A stretch of DNA of 37,235 nucleotides from a virus: positions 1 through 37,235 of IMG/VR virus record IMGVR_UViG_3300034374_000801, one strand, 5' to 3'. The position numbers and the translations under genes were made by a program. Positions 31,739 to 37,235 of this stretch are shown one piece after another (position 1 is the first letter of the stretch; the number at the start of each line of letters is the position of its first letter). Under the pieces are notes generated by a model. It made no database searches, had not been told where the DNA came from, and worked only from the letters and a program-made list of their open reading frames with translations.

Positions 31739-31754
31739 CTTTCATACCTGAAAG
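31739..31754 (-). promoter_or_regulatory. Palindrome, possible operator
   Basis: CTTTCA-nnnn-TGAAAG, perfect six-base arms with a four-base centre, about 20 bases upstream of the -35 box. A tgaaag half-site recurs inside the promoter spacer. A repressor site is possible; a weak hairpin is the alternative. Confidence 0.35.
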
Positions 31755-31769
31755 TATTTGGTGTTATAT

Positions 31770-31967
31770 CTAAGCAGTTTCGTAGACTGAGAACGTGTTC
31801 AGTACATGATCGTCATCTGATACAATCAAATCTGTCTCAGTCGAGTACTCCCACTTGCAACGCAAGGCATCCGCAAGTCGTTCAAGATTTCGCAGGTGTT
31901 CAGTAGCCTCTTCCTTGCTACTAAACATTTCACTTTTCTTTCCCTTTGCATCACAAACATAAAACAT
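31770..31967 (-). CDS. Small protein upstream of primase-helicase, B
   Basis: 65 residues, MFYVCDAKGKKSEMF then a helix (EEATEHLRNLERLADALR) and an acidic strand-like end. Same slot and similar size as the 63-aa protein of module A; similarity is too low to be sure of homology. It overlaps the cupin gene by one base. Function unknown. Confidence 0.58.
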   Translation of the reverse strand: MFYVCDAKGKKSEMFSSKEEATEHLRNLERLADALRCKWEYSTETDLIVSDDDHVLNTFSVYETA

Positions 31968-32386
31968 TACTTCATTTCCTTTATGTAAGCTTCTTCAAGA
32001 CTAGATTTGGCTCGTCCAAGTTTATAACTATCCTGTGTTACACGACCAACATTTTCACGAAGGATGTCTTCAGATAGTGGCTCAGGATAGTAGATTTCAA
32101 GAGCCTCTACATCTGAGACGGCCTTGAAGTAGTGCTTCTCAGTCGGGCTGACCGTTGTGTAATCACCATCCGTTAGATACGTGATGTCCTCAAGTGCATA
32201 TTTATTTTTGGTTACATGTATCTCAAGGTTGCCCTTAATTACGTAGAACATATTCCACTTATGTAGGTGTTGGTGATATGAACACTGCCCACCCTTGCTG
32301 ATTTCAATGTGATGCACCTCAACGAAAGGTGTCTGGAGTAGGGGGCGTGTTGTCCCCCATATCTTTCCGTACTTCATACGAGCCAC
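31967..32386 (-). CDS. Cupin-domain protein
   Basis: 139 residues. The cupin metal motif is visible as YHQHLHKWNMFYVIKG (two His, then the Glu position replaced by Asn/Met) with a later VSPTEKHYF supplying another His, as in mannose-6-phosphate isomerase-like single cupins. It could bind a sugar or act as a dioxygenase or epimerase-type enzyme; nothing nearby specifies which. Found only in module B. It overlaps the 160-aa gene by 13 bases. Confidence 0.7.
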   Translation of the reverse strand: MARMKYGKIWGTTRPLLQTPFVEVHHIEISKGGQCSYHQHLHKWNMFYVIKGNLEIHVTKNKYALEDITYLTDGDYTTVSPTEKHYFKAVSDVEALEIYYPEPLSEDILRENVGRVTQDSYKLGRAKSSLEEAYIKEMK

Positions 32387-32856
32387 TCCGGTGTAGGTCG
32401 CTTGGTGTAATTGAGGATAGGTGCTTTATGCACACGATAGTAATTGCGATAGCCGTCAACAGGATCAGGTCTTTTAGCATCGTCTGGCATACACTGTGGC
32501 ATCTCCGTCATGAAGCCCTGCTTGATACCGAAGGGTGCCATATCAAGTGGGCGTTTGAGTTTCTTGATGGTCAGGTGTTCCTTGCCATACCGATAGGTAT
32601 ACTCCTTGCCAAGTTCAAGGAACAGATCATACAACCAACGGTAGTTGTTGTTGGTTTCTCTTGCCCACACTGCTGAAGGATGGTTCTTGTGTGTGCATTT
32701 GTACATGCTTTGCTTGTCAGCAAAGTCGTCGCCATCAATCATGCGCCATGCTGTTGACAGTAGCTGACCTGTCTCAAGGATCATCTTCACTACGTGCTTG
32801 TCACAGTGATACTGTGCAGCTTTTACTGGGTCTATGTCTAGCATAAAGATATTCAT
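32374..32856 (-). CDS. Conserved marine-phage protein, unknown function
   Basis: 160 residues starting MNIFMLDIDPVKAAQYHCDK, a start pattern I recall from proteins of cyanophages and other marine phages without a known function. Conserved-looking residues are HCDKHVVKMILE, a NHPSAVWAR and a YRNYYRVHKA segment, rich in His, Asp and Lys and enzyme-like. No module A copy. It overlaps the micro-gene upstream with ATGA. Confidence 0.6.
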   Translation of the reverse strand: MNIFMLDIDPVKAAQYHCDKHVVKMILETGQLLSTAWRMIDGDDFADKQSMYKCTHKNHPSAVWARETNNNYRWLYDLFLELGKEYTYRYGKEHLTIKKLKRPLDMAPFGIKQGFMTEMPQCMPDDAKRPDPVDGYRNYYRVHKAPILNYTKRPTPEWLV

Positions 32857-33026
32857 TCGTCTTCATCCATTATGTCATTCACAAACATTTGGTCTTCAGT
32901 CATGATCTCGTCTGCCTCTTGCTTGGCAAGACGCTTGGCTTCCTTGCTACTGTATCCTTCCTCAATGTATGTGGAATACAGTTCTCGAAAGACAATCTTC
33001 CTGTCTTTTACCCAAAGGTTCTTCAT
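32853..33026 (-). CDS. 57-residue conserved micro-protein, copy B
   Basis: ATG 33026 to TGA 32853, with ATGA overlaps at both ends. MKNLWVKDRKIVFREL and KEAKRLAKQEADEI match the 57-aa frame of module A at 19607-19780, same length. Two divergent copies with a kept frame make this a real gene. Confidence 0.78.
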   Translation of the reverse strand: MKNLWVKDRKIVFRELYSTYIEEGYSSKEAKRLAKQEADEIMTEDQMFVNDIMDEDE

Positions 33027-33313
33027 CACTCCTCGCTGATATCTTTCTCTAGTTCTTCCAGCATCTTTTCAGATGTATTGCCCAGCGCCTTTTCTTTCCG
33101 AACCTTCTGGATTGCAGTATCAATATACTTCTCCTCGTCTTCAATGCCGGATATATCCTTGACAATATATGTACGTGCAATCTCGTAGCCTTCAGGACCA
33201 AACTCATTCTGAATAATCTTCAGAATATCTTCCATTGACCAACCACGAATGGCACTGGCTTTGCCAAGGTCCATTAGCTGATCGACACGATAGGTGATTT
33301 CACTCTCGTTCAT
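33026..33313 (-). CDS. Small helical protein, module B
   Basis: 95 residues from ATG 33313, chosen because agagga lies just before it and because the longer start at 33370 would overlap the upstream gene. The sequence (ITYRVDQLMDLGKASAIRG and later DILKIIQNEFG) is helical and acidic towards the end. No known domain and no module A copy. Confidence 0.6.
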   Translation of the reverse strand: MNESEITYRVDQLMDLGKASAIRGWSMEDILKIIQNEFGPEGYEIARTYIVKDISGIEDEEKYIDTAIQKVRKEKALGNTSEKMLEELEKDISEE

Positions 33314-33323
33314 GTTGTCCTCT

Positions 33324-33551
33324 TCACCAGTCAGGTTGTTTAGGGGTTGTGAGGTCATCGTCATCTTCAATAAACTCCTCGTAGATAAGTTTCCAGAACT
33401 CAGTCAGGTCGTCCTGATCGTTGGGGTTGTAACCCATTGCCATCATTTCGATGCGGATAAGGCGGTGGAAGTCAACCTTGCCCTGATAATACATACGTTC
33501 AACAGCCCAGTCAAATGGTATTAGCTTCCCTGACCCCGGTACTTCTTCCAT
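33324..33551 (-). CDS. Small acidic protein, module B
   Basis: 75 residues, start inside the 46-aa basic gene in another frame (31-base overlap). It contains DWAVERMYYQGKVDFHRL and an acidic end (FIEDDDDLTTPKQPDW). The overlap is long but the frame fills the space exactly to the next ribosome site. Function unknown. Confidence 0.52.
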   Translation of the reverse strand: MEEVPGSGKLIPFDWAVERMYYQGKVDFHRLIRIEMMAMGYNPNDQDDLTEFWKLIYEEFIEDDDDLTTPKQPDW

Positions 33552-33661
33552 GATTGCCTCTTGTGTTTATTCTTTGGTTGGGAGTTAGCTGACCGCCCGA
33601 TAGATGTTCGTCGATGTTGTTCAGAAGGTGGTTTCTCGTTGCCACGTAGTGTTTTAGCCAT
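33521..33661 (-). CDS. 46-residue basic micro-protein, copy B
   Basis: ATG 33659-33661 to TAA 33521-33523, starting within the last codons of thyX. The second half (RTSIGRSANSQPKNKHKR and WKKYRGQGS) matches the module A protein at 19781-19924 and the first half differs. Strongly basic; possibly nucleic-acid binding. Confidence 0.75.
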   Translation of the reverse strand: MAKTLRGNEKPPSEQHRRTSIGRSANSQPKNKHKRQSWKKYRGQGS

Positions 33662-34355
33662 TGTCCTCTCCAGTTAGTGTCTTCCATGATACGGGAAACA
33701 GGCGGTTAGCATAGTAGCCAATGCCTTTGGCAACCTCACCTGTCTCTCGTTGTGCTGTCTCCTCCATGCGTAAGTTATACACACGAGAGAAGGCATACAA
33801 ACTTCCTGACCAGTACCATTCGGTAAACATCCCTTGTGGTAGGACGGCTCGTGCTTGTTCAGCACACGCACCCAAGTTAATCAGGCCGTTGTAGGCATCA
33901 ATAGCATGTCGTGTTGCGTCTTCATATATGTGGATAGCAAGGCTTGGAGATATTATCTCCTCGTCCATTGAACCTTGCTTCAGGTTTTCGTCTTGCTTAC
34001 GCCATGTCTCAGGTATCCAGAGGTCAGGATCATAGGTGACGTAACGGCGGCTGATCTCATTCCACGACAACCCCACCTGATGCTTTGCTAGTTGCCTTGC
34101 AACAAAGATTGGTGCTGCAATACGCACTGACATGGTGGCATGAGAGAAAGGCGACCAGTGATTGTGCAGTGCCAAATACTCAATTAGTTTCTCGTCTTTC
34201 TTGCGTAACGTCTTGGTTTTGCTACGACTTTTGTCGTCCAAGTCCCAGTCAGATTGTTTGTTGAATGACACACGTGCTGCGTTCACCACTGAAAGATCAC
34301 TGCCCATGTGGTCGATTAGTTCGACTGTTACGAGATGATTGAATTTATATTCCAT
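33654..34355 (-). CDS. thyX: Flavin-dependent thymidylate synthase, copy B
   Basis: 233 residues. VVNAARVSFNKQS, HWSPFSHA, RQLAKHQVGLSWNEISRRY and RVYNLRMEETAQRE are the expected ThyX landmarks in the right order. Like copy A the RHR part of the signature is KH-type. The start overlaps the deaminase stop by one base (TAATG), so deaminase and ThyX are probably coupled: dCMP to dUMP to dTMP. Confidence 0.88.
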   Translation of the reverse strand: MEYKFNHLVTVELIDHMGSDLSVVNAARVSFNKQSDWDLDDKSRSKTKTLRKKDEKLIEYLALHNHWSPFSHATMSVRIAAPIFVARQLAKHQVGLSWNEISRRYVTYDPDLWIPETWRKQDENLKQGSMDEEIISPSLAIHIYEDATRHAIDAYNGLINLGACAEQARAVLPQGMFTEWYWSGSLYAFSRVYNLRMEETAQRETGEVAKGIGYYANRLFPVSWKTLTGEDNG

Positions 34356-34783
34356 TACAGGTAACGATGTCCTTCGTTGGTTGTGTAAACTACGTTCTTG
34401 ATTTCAAACTCTGCTATGCAGCGGCGGCAACCGATACATGGCTTTGCCATAGCTCTTTCATATCCAGTGTCGTTTATGTTGCGAACTCTGGCAATGTAAA
34501 GAGTACTTTTTCTCAGGGTATCAAGTCCACTCCGCTTGATTGCGTTCTTGATCGCATTGATTTCAGCGTGTAAGTGGATAGCGTGATCGTTCTTGCCCCA
34601 CTTCGCCTGAAAGGGATCAGTCTTGTATGAGTTGGCCCCAAATGAAATGATTTCTTTCTTATAAACAACAGCAGACGTGAGCCTGTAATTCCTGACAGGA
34701 TCAGGAATATCAACAGCAGCTTTCATAAGGATGTCCAAGAACTTTTCATTTCGTTTGAAGACCGCCGAGCCTTCTTCGTCCAT
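34355..34783 (-). CDS. dCMP/cytidine deaminase-family enzyme, copy B
   Basis: 142 residues. Zinc ligands H72-A-E74 (LHAEINAI) and P-C116-x2-C119 (KPCIGC). NSYKTDPFQAKWGK resembles copy A. It has about eight more N-terminal residues than A. In this module it lies next to thyX, whereas in A three small genes separate them. Confidence 0.8.
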   Translation of the reverse strand: MDEEGSAVFKRNEKFLDILMKAAVDIPDPVRNYRLTSAVVYKKEIISFGANSYKTDPFQAKWGKNDHAIHLHAEINAIKNAIKRSGLDTLRKSTLYIARVRNINDTGYERAMAKPCIGCRRCIAEFEIKNVVYTTNEGHRYL

Positions 34784-34784
34784 G

Positions 34785-35006
34785 TTATTTTACCGGGAGT
34801 ATCTCCGTTGCATCGGGATAGTCTAGTCGTGCATCAGCTATGCTGTCATACATTTCTTTGTACTCAACAAAGCCGTCGCCACAACACCATCTGCACTGGC
34901 TTACTAGGCCTTCACGCCAAGGTTCATATACATATGATTCAATACTTCCTTCACCGTCACAATCAGGACAGCGAACACGAATGATTGTGTTAGCGGTAGA
35001 AGACAT
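34785..35006 (-). CDS. DnaJ-type zinc-finger protein
   Basis: 73 residues with two CxxCxGxG-like units, CPDCDGEG near residue 14 and CRWCCGDG near residue 38, the four-Cys pattern of the DnaJ central zinc finger. Without a J domain it is probably a small nucleic-acid- or protein-binding protein. It overlaps the hydrolase gene by 17 bases and ends one base before the deaminase start. Confidence 0.7.
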   Translation of the reverse strand: MSSTANTIIRVRCPDCDGEGSIESYVYEPWREGLVSQCRWCCGDGFVEYKEMYDSIADARLDYPDATEILPVK

Positions 35007-35409
35007 GCTTGTTAATCCTTATTGTCTTTTCTTTGGTAATGCTCCATTTAGGAGCTACGTAATCTGCATGATAATACAACGCACCATCTGATATGTCAAC
35101 AGATTGGTTGTGCATAACACGCCATGAAAGATACTTTGCTTTGTCCCAAGACTTATGATCCTTTGGATCATCTGACTTGCCGTCGCAGTAGAAACTGAAC
35201 TGACACATATGTCTGACAGGTATATCGGGATTGCTCTTGTAGGTTGGGCCTTGAGTCACAACGTCACAGACGTTATCGGGAAAGCCATCGTCGTTGACAC
35301 GATTGAGGACAACATGTGCCACTGCTACTTGTCCAGCAGTAGGCTGGTTCCTTGCCTCCCAATAGATAGCGAGGGCAAGGCACGTTGCCGGATCGGCAAA
35401 GATATTCAT
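34990..35409 (-). CDS. Cell-wall hydrolase, SleB/Hydrolase_2 type
   Basis: 139 residues. ALAIYWEARNQPTAGQVAVA then HVVLNRV is the family signature; the Glu in YWEAR is the expected catalytic acid. CDVVTQG and QFSFYCDGK also fit. It should cut peptidoglycan and is the best endolysin candidate in the window. There is no signal peptide, so a holin would be needed. It lies in the early-gene end of module B, far from the spanins at 7 kb, and module A has no equivalent. Confidence 0.82.
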   Translation of the reverse strand: MNIFADPATCLALAIYWEARNQPTAGQVAVAHVVLNRVNDDGFPDNVCDVVTQGPTYKSNPDIPVRHMCQFSFYCDGKSDDPKDHKSWDKAKYLSWRVMHNQSVDISDGALYYHADYVAPKWSITKEKTIRINKHVFYR

Positions 35410-35413
35410 GATG

Positions 35414-35737
35414 CTAGTGTCCTAAGTAAAGTTTAGCGTTCTCTATGTTATAGGAACCTATAAATTGCCTACCGTATTCTTCTTCAAGGTAGTCAGCAAG
35501 ATAGCGGAAAGAGGTGATAACATCTTTCACCTGTTGTGCTGCTTCAGCGTCATCAGTTTTGATGCCAACCACCAACTCTCCGCTATCTGTCTGCTTCAAG
35601 GGTGACATGAGACTGTCAAGAAAATCCTCCGCTAAGTGTTGGTATGTAATTGTAATGTGATTGAAGTCATCTTCGTCAAACCTAAACGAGATGCCAATGC
35701 CTTCCTTATCAGGAAGTGCTAGTACCATGTCACCCAT
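35414..35737 (-). CDS. Small phage protein, unknown
   Basis: 107 residues from ATG 35737 (MGDMVLALPDKEG), preceded by aagga. An ATG at 35803 would overlap the upstream gene by 52 bases and adds a sequence unlike the rest. Acidic, with FRFDEDDFNHITITYQH and a C-terminal YLEEEYG helix. No domain recognised. Confidence 0.58.
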   Translation of the reverse strand: MGDMVLALPDKEGIGISFRFDEDDFNHITITYQHLAEDFLDSLMSPLKQTDSGELVVGIKTDDAEAAQQVKDVITSFRYLADYLEEEYGRQFIGSYNIENAKLYLGH

Positions 35738-35751
35738 GTAATGTTTAGTCC

Positions 35752-35940
35752 TTACCAGCCGCTTGTGGTTGCAGAGTATTGTAACGCAGGATCGTTCTCC
35801 CACTCCTCATAGCCATTCATGAAGTCATTGATGTCTCCCAAGGCAACATCATAAAGCATCTCAGCGTCAGCCACTGTGAGAATATATGCCTCTACTGAGG
35901 AAGGTATCTCGCTGTAGCTTTGGTAATTGTACTTAGTCAT
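35752..35940 (-). CDS. Small acidic protein, unknown
   Basis: 62 residues, ATG preceded by aaaggaga. Rich in Tyr, Asp and Glu (NDFMNGYEEWENDPALQY). No motif. It follows the hairpin at 35970-35995. Confidence 0.55.
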   Translation of the reverse strand: MTKYNYQSYSEIPSSVEAYILTVADAEMLYDVALGDINDFMNGYEEWENDPALQYSATTSGW

Positions 35941-35969
35941 GGATCACTCTCCTTTCGGGGTGGATAGGA

Positions 35970-35995
35970 GTTGGACGTGGAACGACACGCCCAAC
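35970..35995 (-). other. Strong intergenic hairpin
   Basis: gttggacgtg (35970-35979) and cacgcccaac (35986-35995) pair over ten positions with one mismatched pair that is a G-U on the minus-strand RNA, around a six-base loop. It lies in the leader of the 62-aa gene, about 20 bases before its ribosome site. No T-run, so RNA processing or mRNA protection is more likely than termination. Confidence 0.55.
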
Positions 35996-36008
35996 GAACC
36001 CTACTATT

Positions 36009-36299
36009 TTAAATCAACTCTACAGGCATGTCAAGTTTGTACGCCTCAAGCCATTCAGGTTCTGCATGGGTAAGGTGTGCAAAGTTTTCAAGCTCTTTGA
36101 TATACATATCACCAGCCTCAAATGAACCATAGGTCATTGGGGATTTTGCCCACACAAACCACCTTGCATATTCATTGCCCCTTTCCTTATCGGGACGCTG
36201 GTATGTCTTACAGACATGGAACACAAAGTCTCCTGCTTCATAGATGGCATACGGATTGTCTTTGTCACGGCTCTTGCCGAAAGGGTTCTTCGTGGTCAT
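36009..36299 (-). CDS. Small conserved phage protein, unknown
   Basis: 96 residues, ATG preceded by the strong site ggaggaga. Reads FGKSRDKDNPYAIYEAGDF then aromatic-rich segments (ARWFVWAKSPMTYGSFEAGD). It resembles small proteins found in cyanophages and other marine phages. No activity known. Confidence 0.6.
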   Translation of the reverse strand: MTTKNPFGKSRDKDNPYAIYEAGDFVFHVCKTYQRPDKERGNEYARWFVWAKSPMTYGSFEAGDMYIKELENFAHLTHAEPEWLEAYKLDMPVELI

Positions 36300-36330
36300 T
36301 CGTCATCTCCTCCATGAGGTTTCTAAGAGA

Positions 36331-36367
36331 ACCATCTTAGTCTCTCATATAAGAGAGGCTAAGTGGT
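36331..36367 (-). other. Long intergenic hairpin
   Basis: accatcttagtctctc and gagaggctaagtggt pair through ACCA/TGGT, CTTAG/CTAAG and CTCTC/GAGAG, with one G-T pair and one bulge, around atataa; gaga and tctc just outside can extend it. It fills much of the 125-base gap between two small genes. I see no coding potential in that gap. Confidence 0.55.
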
Positions 36368-36424
36368 ATCTCTAAGGGTTGCGAGGCTAACCGTGGCCCC
36401 GCACGTGCCTATTGAGCGGCAAAC

Positions 36425-36706
36425 CTATTCGTCACCATAGTACCCGTAGTCTTCGTCAGTTCCCCATCCCGCAGAAGCTAATGCTTCAGCGTCATCGGAA
36501 TAGTCATTAGCTGAATACGGTTCTTCCTCATCTTGATTAAGATGGTAGTCCTCGTGGTTCAACTCATAGAGGTAGTCATCCGTTACAAAGTAACGAACAT
36601 CTGCCTCAGTTGTAAACGCATCACGGTGTTTCAGCCCTTCAGCAATCAGCTTGTTAAGTTCAAGCCGTTGTTCAACGGAAAGGTCTTCGATGCTTTCATA
36701 TTTCAT
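36425..36706 (-). CDS. Small very acidic protein
   Basis: 93 residues, rich in Asp, Glu and Tyr (HEDYHLNQDEEEPYSANDYS), with an acidic, Gly/Tyr-rich end. The charge could mimic DNA, as in some early phage inhibitors such as T7 Ocr, but I have no direct support for that. No homologue in module A. Confidence 0.55.
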   Translation of the reverse strand: MKYESIEDLSVEQRLELNKLIAEGLKHRDAFTTEADVRYFVTDDYLYELNHEDYHLNQDEEEPYSANDYSDDAEALASAGWGTDEDYGYYGDE

Positions 36707-36716
36707 TGCTTACCTC

Positions 36717-37235
36717 CTATTCGACGATCTTCACATCGTACCCGAGCAGTTTGGATACTTCTGCGACGGTCAGTTCTTTGATCTGTCCTTCCCGGTCTTT
36801 GATCTGTCCTTCAAGGACATCGATGCCGCTGATCCCGTAGAAGATATCAGGGTCGAATCCGGGGATGTCCCAGACACGCTTCCGATCTTCCGGGTCGGCC
36901 TCGTCCCACGACTTCTGGAAGGCCTCCTTGTATTCGTAGGACTTCAGGTAGCCTCCCGTTGTCTTGTATTCAGGGTGGTCCTTCTTCTCCCGGTCAGTCA
37001 TGTCAGATTCCTCGACCCACTTGGTCAGGTTGAAGTTTAGGAATTTGGGGAGATGCGCCTGAGCCCATTCGGACCGGCTGATCGTCTTGTTGAATGCCCG
37101 GATGGTGTCAGCCTTGGTCGTGTTGAAATACCCGGTCTCGGAGTTGACCGAGTTCCAGTTGCCGGTGTTCCAGTGGCCTGTGTTCCAGTGGCCTGTGTTC
37201 CAGTGGCCTGTGTTGCGGCTGCCGGTGTTGCAGTG
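36717..37235 (-). CDS. NTGxW (pentapeptide-type) repeat protein, 5' partial
   Basis: 172 residues are visible; the frame is open at the right edge of the window, so the start is outside (an internal ATG at 37001 is not the real start). The first 25 or so residues are NTG-x-W/R units (NTGHW three times, then NTGNW), followed by SETGYFNTTKADTIRAFN and an acidic helical region (KTTGGYLKSYEYKEAFQKSW). NxGxx repeats with this kind of C-terminal domain occur in phage and prophage proteins of unknown function. GC content is higher than in any other gene here (36 of 60 on one counted line), suggesting separate acquisition. Confidence 0.65.
   Translation of the reverse strand, partial: HCNTGSRNTGHWNTGHWNTGHWNTGNWNSVNSETGYFNTTKADTIRAFNKTISRSEWAQAHLPKFLNFNLTKWVEESDMTDREKKDHPEYKTTGGYLKSYEYKEAFQKSWDEADPEDRKRVWDIPGFDPDIFYGISGIDVLEGQIKDREGQIKELTVAEVSKLLGYDVKIVE
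37165..37209 (-). repeat. Three perfect 15-bp tandem repeats
   Basis: gtgttccagtggcct occurs three times without change at 37165, 37180 and 37195, with diverged units on both sides (from 37150 and on to the window edge). On the minus strand each unit encodes five residues of the NTGHW series. The perfect copies suggest recent expansion. Confidence 0.9.

Noticed and set aside
36300-36424. Possible tRNA in the 125-base gap
   Set aside because: The stems do not form a cloverleaf and no T-loop sequence (ttcga-type) or anticodon arm is found.
37150-37235. Repeats as a CRISPR array or origin iterons
   Set aside because: The 15-bp units are contiguous, without spacers, and encode a regular five-residue protein repeat in an open frame.

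Overview
The window looks like DNA of tailed marine podoviruses of the cobavirus / roseophage SIO1 type (T7-like replication genes, adenosylcobalamin-dependent ribonucleotide reductase, ThyX, no phage RNA polymerase seen). That placement is an inference from gene content. There is no rRNA, tRNA, plasmid or chromosomal housekeeping gene, and the genes are packed with ATGA or TAATG overlaps.

Layout. (1) 1-6261, plus strand: the AT-rich end of a late/structural operon (two large virion proteins, a small membrane protein, a beta-rich virion protein and a membrane coiled-coil protein), closed by an intrinsic terminator at 6281-6317. (2) 6282-10946, minus strand: terminase small subunit, overlapping spanins, a holin candidate, two glycosyltransferase-type proteins, a 2OG-Fe(II) oxygenase and small proteins. 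(3) 10936-22954, minus strand, replication module A: nrdJ, DUF3310, T7 endonuclease I-like, RecB/Cas4-like exonuclease, ssDNA-binding protein, a nuclease-like protein, DNA polymerase, primase-helicase, ThyX, dCMP deaminase and small early genes. (4) 22992-34783, minus strand, replication module B: MazG, then a second complete set of the same genes in the same order. (5) 34785-37235, minus strand: zinc-finger protein, SleB-type hydrolase, small early proteins and a GC-rich gene with NTGxW repeats cut by the window edge.

The central observation is two complete, divergent, head-to-tail copies of one phage replication and nucleotide module, about 12.4 kb apart. All catalytic motifs I could check are intact in both. 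NrdJ is nearly the same in both copies, while the polymerase, endonuclease and small genes differ more, and A is more AT-rich. The join lies beside a 25-base exact direct repeat (21816-21840 and 22963-22987) and a 12-codon gene-tail relic. This is either a real double-module phage formed by recombination between two relatives, or a chimeric assembly. The sequence alone cannot decide, and I consider chimerism at least as likely.

Having two related copies in one window allows comparative reading. It reveals tiny conserved genes (46/47 aa and 57 aa), a conserved sigma70-like promoter before ssb, and a hairpin downstream of ssb whose stem changes in a compensatory way while its pyrimidine loop is kept. 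The expected working order in each module is early small genes, then dCMP deaminase/ThyX/NrdJ for dTTP and dNTP supply, primase-helicase and polymerase with the gp2.5-like protein for replication, exonuclease and endonuclease I for host DNA breakdown and recombination, and finally the lysis and packaging genes at the distal end.
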